Assembly (NCBI GenBank): GCA_000403255.2
Contig: KE159591.1
Coordinates: 363,331-427,330, forward strand
DNA: 64,000 nucleotides
Source of the DNA: Lachnospiraceae bacterium 3-1
Lineage (GTDB): Bacteria > Bacillota > Clostridia > Lachnospirales > Lachnospiraceae
Reading direction: 5' to 3'
The notes beneath the pieces were generated by a model. The model worked only from the letters and a program-made list of their open reading frames with translations, was not told where the DNA came from and searched no databases. The stretch's first letter is position 1, and each line of letters begins with the position of its first letter. Shown here piece by piece: positions 26,639 through 34,707 of this stretch. Made by a program: the position numbers and the translations under genes.

Positions 26639-27637
26639 CTAATGACCGCTTCCGATCAAATGCAGAAAGCTCTCCCTTGCTTCATTTTGAGAAATGAATT
26701 TCTCCAATTTTTCCAAATTCCTTCCGCACACCCACGCCTTGCTAGCATTAAAGTAATGATTTGCAATTTTCCAAAACTTCTCAGGATAAGCCAGGCGGAT
26801 GTAAAGCTGCCGCATTTCCTGTTCACTTAACGGACGGACATTGTGATAGGCGCTTAACATATCCATCCCAAGTCCCATATTCCAGTTATGCTTTTCTAAA
26901 ATCTTACGCATAAAATTCCCAAGGTCCGACACCTGAATATCATAAGAGGCTTTTTCAAAGTTCAATACAGCGATTCCATGCCTGGAGAACAGCACATTGT
27001 GCTGGTTATAATCCCCATGACAAATACCATAAATCCCATTTTTTGTGTTTTCACAGGAAGCTTCCTCCAGTTCCTTCTTTTGCAATTCCACCACTGCAAG
27101 AGCCTCCCCATAAAACATCTCAAAGCTTTTTAAAAATCCCATTTCAAAGTCATTTTTTTTCTTTCTAGAAAAAATAAAATTACGCACTTTTTTTAATTCT
27201 CTGGTATGCCGCTCATTTTCTTCCAACAGCTTCTGATTGCCTACCTGAAGGTAATCTGGTATCTCCAGTGGAATTTCCCTTAAGATATTATGTATATCGG
27301 CTAACTGCCCGATTGCCTTTAAAATATCATCCCGGCTCTTTGTATCGCATTCCCTGCCATCATACCAATCCCGTACCATATAAATTCCACCATCTACATC
27401 CTTGGCAATGGTTTTGTCTTCCTTTGTCTTCACGATACAGTCTACCCGTTCTTGTCCATGTTTCTTCAAAAACTGCAGCAAGCCAAACAAAAAATCTGCC
27501 CTTCCCTCCGAGCCTTTATATTCTTTCAAAATTTTCAATCCTTTATCTGTATCACAAATCAAAGCGCCTCTCCCTTTGGTTGTCTGTTTCACTTCAAAAG
27601 GATACTGTTCTAAAATCAGATTTTCTCGATTATACAC
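26639..27637 (-). CDS. CotS-family spore coat kinase-like protein
   Basis: 332 residues with the aminoglycoside-phosphotransferase/CotS fold. The catalytic loop is recognisable (ICHGDYNQHNVLF). The following metal-binding position, normally IDFD, reads VLNFEKASYD, so the first Asp is Asn and the protein may bind rather than phosphorylate its substrate. The start is a GTG with GGAGGGG six bases before it; an ATG two bases upstream is out of frame. CotS proteins are outer spore coat components in Bacillus and are multiplied in Clostridia. Neighbours are the PEGA lipoprotein and cca. Confidence 0.85.
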   Translation of the reverse strand: MYNRENLILEQYPFEVKQTTKGRGALICDTDKGLKILKEYKGSEGRADFLFGLLQFLKKHGQERVDCIVKTKEDKTIAKDVDGGIYMVRDWYDGRECDTKSRDDILKAIGQLADIHNILREIPLEIPDYLQVGNQKLLEENERHTRELKKVRNFIFSRKKKNDFEMGFLKSFEMFYGEALAVVELQKKELEEASCENTKNGIYGICHGDYNQHNVLFSRHGIAVLNFEKASYDIQVSDLGNFMRKILEKHNWNMGLGMDMLSAYHNVRPLSEQEMRQLYIRLAYPEKFWKIANHYFNASKAWVCGRNLEKLEKFISQNEARESFLHLIGSGH

Positions 27638-27707
27638 ATAAACCCCTCCACCATGATATTCACAAGAACTTCCTGTGTCTTTCTATCATATGTGAGGGGA
27701 TTACATT

Positions 27708-29045
27708 CTATTCGGATTTTCTTTCGATTTTTAATAATTTTAGCAAGTCTTCCCTGGTATTATCCTCTGGGAAATCCAACACATGACCTAACAACCGTTG
27801 CAATGTCTCTCCCAACTCTTTGCCAGGCTTCATACCCAGTTGCATTAAATCCCTGCCATCGACCGCAAGGTCTTTTAATGTCAGGCATTGCTTTTTTTCT
27901 ATGATTTCCTGGTAAATCCGTTCATATTCCGCAAGATACTCCAATTTTTCTTCTCGGTGATATAGGCTTTTCGCCATAGTGTCTGCGCGTTCTACTTCAA
28001 AAAGAGCGGGATACTGCTCCTTTCCCACACGATGAATGGCACGCCGAATGCTCTTTTCCTCCAGAGTCGGCCTATGGTCGTGCCACCTTATAAAAGCTGC
28101 CACTTTTCCCACCGTATCATTATCAAATTTTAATCTCCGCAATATGTCTTTTGCCATCTGAGATCCCTTTTGGGGATGTTTATAAAAATGGTCAATTCCC
28201 TGGCCATCTCTACTCCAGCAGGCAGGCTTTGCCACATCATGTAATAGCATCGTAAGACGTAGAACTTTATCATTTCTGATATTCTTAAGCGCCGCTATGG
28301 TATGCTCTCCCACATTGTAACAATGATGGGGATTGTTCTGGGGTGTTGCCATCATTTCATCGAATTCAGGAAAAAACACCCGGGTCATACCTGTCTCATA
28401 TAAAGTATACATTTCCTCCGGATGATCAGAAACCAGTAATTTTACCAATTCTGTCTGTATTCGCTCTGCACTGATTCTAGAAAGGTTTTCTGCAAGAACA
28501 GGAATCGCTTCCTTCGTACTGTCCTCGATAGAAAATCCAAGCTGAGCTGCAAACCGTACCGCCCGCATCATCCGCAATGCGTCCTCCCCAAAACGGTCGA
28601 AAGGATTCCCTACGCAGCGAATCCTTCCTTTTTTCAAATCACCAATACCGTCAAATGCATCCACCAGACCATCCTGCTCATTGTATGCCATGGCATTGAT
28701 GGTAAAATCTCTACGCTTTAAATCCTCCAACAGATCAGAAGTAAAAACCACTTCCTTGGGATGTCTCTGATCTTCATATTCTCCATCAATCCGATAGGTG
28801 GTTACTTCAAACCCTTCCCGATTTAGGAGCACAGTAACTGTCCCATGCTTGATTCCTGTATCAATGGTTATCGGGAACAGCTCTTTCACTTGGCCAGGAG
28901 ACGCAGAGGTTGTGATATCCCAGTCCTCTGGTATGCGTCCTAACACAGAATCCCTGACACAGCCCCCTACTGCATATGCCTCATATCCGGCTTCTGTAAG
29001 GGTATCTATGATGCTTTTTACTTTTTCAGGTAATTGTATGATCAT
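27708..29045 (-). CDS. cca: CCA tRNA nucleotidyltransferase with HD domain
   Basis: Adds or repairs the 3'-terminal CCA of tRNAs. The nucleotidyltransferase head is clear: AVGGCVRDSVLGRIPEDWDI with the two metal-binding residues (EDWD), then RRDFTINAMAYN and the RAVRFAAQLGF neck. A C-terminal HD-type region (LLHDVAKPACW ... RWHDHRPTLEEKSIRRA) indicates an added phosphohydrolase module, common in Clostridia. 445 residues. The start ATG has AGGAG at a good distance and lies 9 bp after the yqeY stop. Confidence 0.95.
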   Translation of the reverse strand: MIIQLPEKVKSIIDTLTEAGYEAYAVGGCVRDSVLGRIPEDWDITTSASPGQVKELFPITIDTGIKHGTVTVLLNREGFEVTTYRIDGEYEDQRHPKEVVFTSDLLEDLKRRDFTINAMAYNEQDGLVDAFDGIGDLKKGRIRCVGNPFDRFGEDALRMMRAVRFAAQLGFSIEDSTKEAIPVLAENLSRISAERIQTELVKLLVSDHPEEMYTLYETGMTRVFFPEFDEMMATPQNNPHHCYNVGEHTIAALKNIRNDKVLRLTMLLHDVAKPACWSRDGQGIDHFYKHPQKGSQMAKDILRRLKFDNDTVGKVAAFIRWHDHRPTLEEKSIRRAIHRVGKEQYPALFEVERADTMAKSLYHREEKLEYLAEYERIYQEIIEKKQCLTLKDLAVDGRDLMQLGMKPGKELGETLQRLLGHVLDFPEDNTREDLLKLLKIERKSE

Positions 29046-29054
29046 GTTTTACTC

Positions 29055-29492
29055 CTATTGACACAGCTCGGCCACTACCTGATTAATCACTTTCCCATCT
29101 GCTTTTCCTTTTAATTCCGCCATAACAGCCTTCATAATCTGTCCCTTATTCTTTGTTGCAACGATATCGGCAAACTTCTCTGTAATATAAGCCTGTACCT
29201 CTTCTTGTGACATCAAAGCTGGGGCATACTCCTGAATCACATCATATCGCAGCTGATATTCTTCCAAAAGGTCTGTCCGCTCCGTGGGGCAGGTATCCAA
29301 CTGTTCCTTCGCGGTCTTGAGTTCCTTTAAAATCACCCGGTCTACCAACGCTTCTGGAATATTATCTCGACATCCTTCATCAATCGCTACTTTTTTTACT
29401 GCAGAAACTAATGCGGAAATGGCATCCTTTCTGCCCTTGTTCTTGGCTTTCATTGCTGCAACCATATCATTTTGTAAGGTCTTTATCTCCAT
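29055..29492 (-). CDS. yqeY: GatB/YqeY domain protein
   Basis: 145 residues. The family signature is MEIKTLQNDMVAAMKAKNKG at the start and ADIVATKNKGQIMKAVMAEL near the end. The fold is the helical tail also found in GatB of the tRNA-dependent amidotransferase; the free protein's job is not established. I start at the ATG with AGGAGG nine bases upstream rather than the TTG two codons earlier. It lies between an NlpC/P60 hydrolase and cca, with close spacing on both sides. Confidence 0.92.
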   Translation of the reverse strand: MEIKTLQNDMVAAMKAKNKGRKDAISALVSAVKKVAIDEGCRDNIPEALVDRVILKELKTAKEQLDTCPTERTDLLEEYQLRYDVIQEYAPALMSQEEVQAYITEKFADIVATKNKGQIMKAVMAELKGKADGKVINQVVAELCQ

Positions 29493-29511
29493 AATCAAAA
29501 TCCTCCTGTTT

Positions 29512-30777
29512 CTATAACACCCGCCGAACCGTTATAATCGGCCGGTAGGTCGCGTTGTCATAGGCTACAATTCCATAAGCAGTCCCTTTTGCATGTACAA
29601 TCTGCCCATTTCCCATGTAAATAGCCACATGGCCAGCATAACAAATCAAATCCCCTGCCTTGGCATTGGCATAACTTACCTCCTGTCCCACAGAACGTTG
29701 CGAATAGGAGTAGCTTGGAATACTAATTCCAAAATGCGCATATACGTAGCTTGTAAATCCACTGCAGTCAGCCCCCGTATTGGGGTCTTTTCCACCCCAT
29801 ACATAGGGGTTGCCCACAAAATTCATTGCATAATCTACCACTGCGCTTCCACTAACCCCTGTACTGTAGCTTGGATTCTTATTTCCTCCTCCGCTGGAGC
29901 TTCCATTGTCAGAAGAACCACCACTGCTGCTTCCTCCACTGCTGCTGTTGGAATTAGAATTGGAATTGCTATTGGCTCTGACTGCAGCCGCTGCCGCTGC
30001 CACTGCTGCTGCCTCCCGTTCCCGTTCTTCTTGTTCCCGGCGTTCCCTCTCAATACGTTCATTTTCCTGTGCAATAATGGTATTCTGAGCATTGATCGTA
30101 TCTTGATATTTGGATGCCAGCGCCTGGGCTTCCTTCAATTTGCTCTGGAAATTTCCCACTTCATCTTTTTTCTGGGCAATCATGGTCTCATAATTTCCCC
30201 TGGCCACTTCATATTCCTCATGTTTGGCCTCTAAAACCTGTATCTCTTCTTCCTGCTGCTTTTCCAAAGCCGCTACTTGAGCCTTGGTATTTTGATAATC
30301 CGTCAAAAGGTTCCTGTCATATTCATAAACCTCATTGACATATTCCACCCGATTCAACAAATCCGCTATGCTTCCAGATTCCAAAAGGGTGGTGAGCATT
30401 GTGGTATCGCCTTTTTCGTACATAAAGCGAATCCGTATCTTCATGGCCTCGTACTGGTTCTTCTCATCTTCCTTGGCCTGCTCCAAATCAGCTTTTGTCT
30501 GTTCTAAATCGTCTTGCTTTACTGCCAGTTCTTCTTCCAGGGTAGACAGCTCTATCATAACGTTGACCAGCTCTGCATCCAATGCATTGATTTCGCCCCG
30601 TAATTGCTCCTGCTGTTCTTGGATTCTATTTATCTCTCCCTGTTTTGTCTTTAAGCTTTCTTCTGCTTCTTTTTTCTTCTGCTCTGCATCAGATTTCTTA
30701 TCCGCCATGGCTACAGTAAATTGCGACATTCCCATGACTACCACCAGTAATGCTGCTATCAGTTTCTTTGATCTCAT
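29512..30777 (-). CDS. Secreted NlpC/P60 peptidoglycan endopeptidase with coiled coil
   Basis: 421 residues, exported by a signal peptide (cleaved near AMA-DKK). Residues about 27-235 form a long coiled coil of the CwlO/PcsB type, which in relatives contacts FtsEX. A Ser/Asn/Gly linker (about 250-300) leads to the C-terminal NlpC/P60 domain with catalytic Cys in GADCSGFTSYVYAHFG and His in GHVAIYMGN. It should cut the stem peptide between D-Glu and the diamino acid. The gene has its own consensus promoter. Downstream are yqeY and cca. Confidence 0.94.
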   Translation of the reverse strand: MRSKKLIAALLVVVMGMSQFTVAMADKKSDAEQKKKEAEESLKTKQGEINRIQEQQEQLRGEINALDAELVNVMIELSTLEEELAVKQDDLEQTKADLEQAKEDEKNQYEAMKIRIRFMYEKGDTTMLTTLLESGSIADLLNRVEYVNEVYEYDRNLLTDYQNTKAQVAALEKQQEEEIQVLEAKHEEYEVARGNYETMIAQKKDEVGNFQSKLKEAQALASKYQDTINAQNTIIAQENERIERERREQEEREREAAAVAAAAAAVRANSNSNSNSNSSSGGSSSGGSSDNGSSSGGGNKNPSYSTGVSGSAVVDYAMNFVGNPYVWGGKDPNTGADCSGFTSYVYAHFGISIPSYSYSQRSVGQEVSYANAKAGDLICYAGHVAIYMGNGQIVHAKGTAYGIVAYDNATYRPIITVRRVL

Positions 30778-30851
30778 GCATATCTCCTCTCTGGATTGGT
30801 TTTCTTTTTTGATGACAATATTTTCATCGTCTTGATTTTTGGTACAAGGTG

Positions 30852-30880
30852 ATTATAACATCATCTTCACGTGATAGCAA
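30852..30880 (-). promoter_or_regulatory. SigA promoter of the NlpC/P60 gene
   Basis: TTGCTA and TATAAT separated by 17 bp on the minus strand, about 70 bp before the start codon at 30777. A very similar TTGCTA-17-TATAAT promoter serves the prsA-like gene at 52043. Confidence 0.78.
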
Positions 30881-30982
30881 CTGGAGAATATTTGTACGAT
30901 GACTTTGCTTGATTGATATTTCTTATTCTTTCTACATGTTATATCTCTATTCTATGTCAGGAATAAGAGAATTTCAAGCAAA

Positions 30983-31013
30983 ACAGCCATTTTCACCAAT
31001 CGAAAATGGCTGT
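30983..31013 (-). terminator. Intrinsic terminator after the SipL-like gene
   Basis: Twelve-base stem (acagccattttc / gaaaatggctgt) six bases beyond the stop codon, followed by tttt on the minus strand. Confidence 0.8.
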
Positions 31014-31018
31014 AAATT

Positions 31019-32578
31019 CTAACCCACTGTTTTGATAATCAGTATCTTATCTCCACCTTTGATTTGTTCTGAAGAAAGCTGATTCGTTTTTACAATTTCT
31101 GAAATCGTGGTATAATTTTCCTTGGCAATATTCCAAAGTTTATCGCCTTCCTTGGCAATGTAACCGATAATACCTGGACTTTCCTGCAATTCTTCTAGAT
31201 TGAAGGGCTCCTGTTCCACCTCTGTAATTTTTTCTATCTTCTGCTGTTCAAAAACAATGCAGTTTAAATTCAAAACAGCCTTTACCTCCACCTGACTGCT
31301 ATCTGTCATCACAGTAGTCAACTGGTCAATCCCAGCTTGCAGATGATACCGACAGGACTCATTAATCCCTGGCGCTTCAATTAAATAGTGGAAAGGCAGA
31401 ATGCCCTTCATGGAGGCTACTGGCATCCGGTCATCGGCTGTCACATACAGAATATCCACCTGTAAAATCCCTTCTACCTGAATGCCGCCTTCTACAATTT
31501 CTGTCTGTTCCACCAAAGCATTTCCTTCACTGGCGCAGATTTGCAAAATCGGTTCCTGATTTTGATCCAAACTCATTTTCTCTACAATTTTGCATTTAGA
31601 ACCATTGCGAAGAAGCAGTTTTTCAAAAATCGCTTCCTGATACACTGGGGTCAGCTTCTCATTTACCGCATACAAATCCGCCACAATCCGATCTTGTTCC
31701 TCGGTAAACGCCTGTATTTCCAAGTCCAGAACCAATTCCAGGTGAAGCATCCGTTCTTCCCCATCATAGTCTGGTTTCGCTTCTAGCTCTATTCCTGCAA
31801 TATCATAAGAGACATCACAGACCATGTCATCCTTACAGCCATTGCAATCCACTGCCCCTGCAAAGGGCAAAGCTGTTTCCATCCATTGCAGATGCTCATC
31901 TTCCTCTTCACTTTCATACAGTACAAAAGCAAGCGCCTCTCCTTTTATGGAAAGCTGGCCGTCCATCAGACGGGTTTCCACACTTCGAAGCTGTACGCTT
32001 TTCCACAAAATCTGTCGGATATTCGGCTTATTGGATGGCAGAAGAATTTCCTCCTTAAACCGCCAAGTATCCTTTTTCGCCAGGAAAAGCTCCATTGCAG
32101 ACAGGGTATTTTCCAACACCTGTATGCCGCCTTCCCGCTCTGCGCCTGTTAAAATATCCTCATCATAAATTTCATCAATGACTGCTTTTAATACTACCAA
32201 CGCCTTTACACTGAGTTTTCTGGAATTAATAATCCCAATGGATAAATCTTCCACTTCCCACTTCATCTTTGCCGTATCATATTCGTTGGCTCCATCAATG
32301 GCAAGGCTTTCCTGAAATGGAATTTCCCCGCTCATACTACTGATTTTTCCTTCTTCCTGGTCACTACGGTACAACAGAGAAAATTTCAGCACACCCTTTA
32401 ACCATACATGGTCCTGGGTAATTGTTGTTTCATCCAGCCGAATTTCCCCTTTATCCAGAATAATCCGTATCAGATCTGGTTTCGTGTCTGGCACATTAAA
32501 ATCATCATCCAATGTAATCTGTGTCACAGCTTTTCCTTTTTCCCGATTCATATGTATATATTTTTTCGATAATTCCAA
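31019..32578 (-). CDS. sipL: SipL-like spore coat morphogenetic protein (SPOCS/DUF3794 plus LysM)
   Basis: Contains repeated SPOCS (DUF3794) beta modules and a C-terminal LysM (GYIAKEGDKLWNIAKENYTT). In Clostridioides difficile a protein with this architecture, SipL, binds SpoIVA and anchors the coat to the forespore, replacing Bacillus SpoVID. Length here is 519 residues. The start is chosen at a TTG that gives (M)ELSKKYIHMNREKGK, because clostridial relatives begin with the same ELxKKxIHMNR pattern and GGAG lies ten bases before it; an ATG at 32551 or the long frame from 32641 are alternatives. veg lies 70-150 bp upstream, so co-transcription from the veg promoter is possible. Confidence 0.85.
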   Translation of the reverse strand: MELSKKYIHMNREKGKAVTQITLDDDFNVPDTKPDLIRIILDKGEIRLDETTITQDHVWLKGVLKFSLLYRSDQEEGKISSMSGEIPFQESLAIDGANEYDTAKMKWEVEDLSIGIINSRKLSVKALVVLKAVIDEIYDEDILTGAEREGGIQVLENTLSAMELFLAKKDTWRFKEEILLPSNKPNIRQILWKSVQLRSVETRLMDGQLSIKGEALAFVLYESEEEDEHLQWMETALPFAGAVDCNGCKDDMVCDVSYDIAGIELEAKPDYDGEERMLHLELVLDLEIQAFTEEQDRIVADLYAVNEKLTPVYQEAIFEKLLLRNGSKCKIVEKMSLDQNQEPILQICASEGNALVEQTEIVEGGIQVEGILQVDILYVTADDRMPVASMKGILPFHYLIEAPGINESCRYHLQAGIDQLTTVMTDSSQVEVKAVLNLNCIVFEQQKIEKITEVEQEPFNLEELQESPGIIGYIAKEGDKLWNIAKENYTTISEIVKTNQLSSEQIKGGDKILIIKTVG

Positions 32579-32651
32579 AATAAAAACGCTCCAATCCTGA
32601 ATATTTGTACATTCTATTCCGAATCGAAGCATTTTATTCATTTTCCTTTGA

Positions 32652-32900
32652 TTAACACAATTTCATTCTTATGTCTCTCGTTAATACGTCTGTATAACTG
32701 AAAGAAAGTAATTGCGGTGGATTTTTCTCATTGTCATCATCAACCAAAATGGTAAAAACCGACGGGTATGCCCCCTTGATAACTCCTTCCTGAATGTCAA
32801 CCCTGTTGCGGCCCCTGTCCAACTGTATCATGACCTTGTTTCCCAATTGCCCTAATACCGATGCACGGACTTTATTAATATCTGCCTGCTGTACTGCCAT
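32652..32900 (-). CDS. veg: Veg family protein
   Basis: 82 residues, single small beta-barrel-like domain (GQLGNKVMIQLDRGRNRVDIQEGVIKGAYPSVF, shown here only as a region at residues 17-49; key blocks LDRGRNR and GAYPSVF). B. subtilis Veg is highly expressed and affects biofilm gene control and germination. I start at MAVQQADINK, with GAGGTGG upstream. It has a perfect promoter of its own, as in Bacillus where veg is the textbook strong sigma-A gene. Confidence 0.92.
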   Translation of the reverse strand: MAVQQADINKVRASVLGQLGNKVMIQLDRGRNRVDIQEGVIKGAYPSVFTILVDDDNEKNPPQLLSFSYTDVLTRDIRMKLC

Positions 32901-33023
32901 TCTTTCCACCTCTATTCTATTTTTTACTCCGCAGTAGCTTCTTGCCTCTTGCTTTGGCCTGGCTCAAATCTAATCTGCGAGATAGTTTCAAACTGATGTT
33001 TCCCAATTTGATAACACTTGTTT

Positions 33024-33052
33024 AGTATACCACCATGATAAAATATTGTCAA
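33024..33052 (-). promoter_or_regulatory. Strong SigA promoter of veg
   Basis: TTGACA and TATACT with a 17-bp spacer on the minus strand. Transcription should start about 115 bp before the veg ATG. The interval 32901-33109 holds nothing else that I recognise. Confidence 0.85.
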
Positions 33053-33109
33053 AGGGAAATATGGCATAAATTTCGACAGGAAATTTTCAAAGACGTTTTC
33101 ACAGTAACG

Positions 33110-33763
33110 CTAATATTTGTTCGCGTCAAACTCTAAAAAAACATTATTTCTTCCGATTTTTTCCTGAATATATTTTTCATTTCGCAAGACATAAATATTG
33201 TCATTATCTAGCGCAATAAAATCTCTATCTGTTGTCAAAAATGAATTAATCCCATACTGCCTTGCAATGTATACGTGTTTTGCATCATTTACTCCAAGAA
33301 GGTTCCCAGATGCTTGTTGAATTCTAAGCACCTCTTCAACCATCTCTTCATTTGCCTCATATTCAAGAAAAATACTGCTTGTCCGAATATTATGTAATAA
33401 CTGATTCTGTGAAACCCTTATGTTATCAAGAATTTCAGGATGATCACGTCTGATTAATTCCCTCAATTTCTTTTGATTTACATTGCCATGACGCCGCGCC
33501 CTGGGTATATATTCGTCTGCATAAATATCATAATGGGCTTTTTCATTTACATGAACTGCTTCAGACAACACCATTTCTGAATGATATAATGTGGTATTAT
33601 TATTCAAACAGTCCCCCATAAATTCTCTGACCGGATTATAAGACTTTCCATTATAAGCTGTTATCCATGCACTTGTGTCCACATACAACTCGGATGGAAA
33701 AGTATCAGAATCCTCATAAATGTTACCGCTTTTTTGCAAAGTGAATATTGACGCCTGATTCAA
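33110..33763 (-). CDS. PIN-domain protein (putative RNase, third gene of cassette)
   Basis: 217 residues with a PIN nuclease pattern: YVDTSAW (Asp29), SEAV (Glu68), GVNDAKHVYIARQYG (Asp160) and LTTDRDF (Asp179/181), i.e. four acidic residues in the expected order. The start is a TTG overlapping the stop of the 59-codon gene (ttga), with GAGGGGGG eight bases before it, so the two are translationally coupled. The body is longer than the roughly 130 residues of VapC toxins; there is an N-terminal extension of about 25 residues and a helical insert (residues 70-145). It could be a toxin-like RNase or a defence effector. No known partner family was recognised. Confidence 0.78.
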   Translation of the reverse strand: MNQASIFTLQKSGNIYEDSDTFPSELYVDTSAWITAYNGKSYNPVREFMGDCLNNNTTLYHSEMVLSEAVHVNEKAHYDIYADEYIPRARRHGNVNQKKLRELIRRDHPEILDNIRVSQNQLLHNIRTSSIFLEYEANEEMVEEVLRIQQASGNLLGVNDAKHVYIARQYGINSFLTTDRDFIALDNDNIYVLRNEKYIQEKIGRNNVFLEFDANKY

Positions 33764-33939
33764 CGGTAATCCCCCCTCAACTCCTTAAGATTTTCCATCC
33801 TTCTTTCATTTATTGCAGGCTTCTCCTCTACAGTAGCAAACATTTCTAAAAAAGCTGCTTTTCGGTCTGCCTGTGGATAACTATAAATTCCCGTCGGAAT
33901 ATATTCAGTTTTCTCTTTTGGCAAACTAAGCCTTTTCAT
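33760..33939 (-). CDS. Small 59-residue protein, second gene of PIN cassette
   Basis: Reads MKRLSLPKEKTEYIPTGIYS at the start and ends ERRMENLKELRGDYR. It has AGGAG eight bases upstream, begins 4 bp after the stop of the 203-residue gene and overlaps the PIN gene start. There is no signal peptide or membrane segment. A charged C-terminal helix follows a Pro/Tyr-rich N-terminus. Size, charge and coupling to a PIN protein recall antitoxins, but I recognise no DNA-binding fold. The DNA of this cassette is visibly more AT-rich than its neighbours. Confidence 0.7.
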   Translation of the reverse strand: MKRLSLPKEKTEYIPTGIYSYPQADRKAAFLEMFATVEEKPAINERRMENLKELRGDYR

Positions 33940-33943
33940 AATA

Positions 33944-34555
33944 TTATCTCCTTATCACGCTATAGCATCCGCTTCGCTCTTTTTCCATCTCATCCTGCAC
34001 ATCATGCAACATATCCTCAATAGTCCCTCTTTCAGAGCGGTTCAAAATCCACTGATAATAATATTTGTTCTTGCCAGATACCAATGGCTCCACTTTAAAC
34101 TCGCCAAATACCCTTTCACCTTTCACCAAAAATCTATATCCCACACCATAGATTTCATCATCTAAATGTGTATAGTTTTCCTCAAAAAGCCGTTTACTTT
34201 CTCCATGAGAATCCTCTGTATCTGATGTACCCTCAATGTTAATCAAATATTGATTCTCATCATCAATCAGTAATGCATCCAAAATAGACAAAAACTGAAG
34301 TTGAAGAGACTTTACGTCAAAAACTTTCTTCAGATGAGAAGCAAAGGTAATTTGCTGAGCCTCAATAAAAAGGTTCTTTTCTCCATCAACTAATGATATC
34401 ACTGCTGTATGATAATCGGACATGAGCGGTTTTGCGTTTTCAAATTGATTATTTTTCAAACTTTTAACGATTGCCAATACCTTTCTTTCAGACAACTGGC
34501 CCATTACATAAGGTATTGTTATTCTTAAATCGTGCCATTCTATGCCTTCATTCAT
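33944..34555 (-). CDS. Unknown 203-residue protein, first gene of PIN cassette
   Basis: Soluble, acidic in the middle (DDENQYLINIEGTSDTEDS), with an N-terminal block VMGQLSERKVLAIVKSLKNN and a C-terminal helical end (IEDMLHDVQDEMEKERSG). No motif known to me; mixed alpha/beta by pattern. The start has GGGAGGGG and a consensus promoter 40 bp further up. It is the leading gene of a compact three-gene unit (gaps of 4 and overlap of 4 bases), so its product likely works with the PIN protein, as sensor, antitoxin or structural partner (inference). Confidence 0.7.
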   Translation of the reverse strand: MNEGIEWHDLRITIPYVMGQLSERKVLAIVKSLKNNQFENAKPLMSDYHTAVISLVDGEKNLFIEAQQITFASHLKKVFDVKSLQLQFLSILDALLIDDENQYLINIEGTSDTEDSHGESKRLFEENYTHLDDEIYGVGYRFLVKGERVFGEFKVEPLVSGKNKYYYQWILNRSERGTIEDMLHDVQDEMEKERSGCYSVIRR

Positions 34556-34595
34556 TCCTGTCCCCTCCCAATCTTTTCAAACATAATTTTCTTTT

Positions 34596-34624
34596 ATTAT
34601 ATGGCATTTCTTTAATATTTACAA
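34596..34624 (-). promoter_or_regulatory. SigA promoter of the PIN cassette
   Basis: TTGTAA and TATAAT with a 17-bp spacer on the minus strand, about 40 bp before the first gene of the cassette. It diverges from the dinB promoter, leaving about 40 bp between the two -35 regions. Confidence 0.75.
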
Positions 34625-34664
34625 TCATTTTATTCATATTTTCTGGAAAACACCGCTTTTACAC

Positions 34665-34685
34665 CGAACAAATGTATGGTATAAT
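34665..34685 (+). promoter_or_regulatory. dinB -10 element with LexA-like box
   Basis: CGAACAAATGTATG (34665-34678) agrees with the Gram-positive LexA/DinR box CGAACATATGTTCG at 11 of 14 positions, with a perfect left half. TATAAT follows directly at 34680-34685, 22 bp before the dinB start. A repressor here would block the promoter. No good -35 is visible. Confidence 0.5.
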
Positions 34686-34707
34686 ATTTGAAATAAGAGG
34701 TGATTCT

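Noticed and set aside
29593..30234. 213-codon plus-strand ORF
   Set aside because: Lies entirely antisense to the well-supported NlpC/P60 gene, with no start site or family match.
34471..34707. N-terminal 79-residue extension of dinB
   Set aside because: Runs through the -10 element and LexA-like box, and the family starts at FHIDVNSAY shortly after the chosen ATG.
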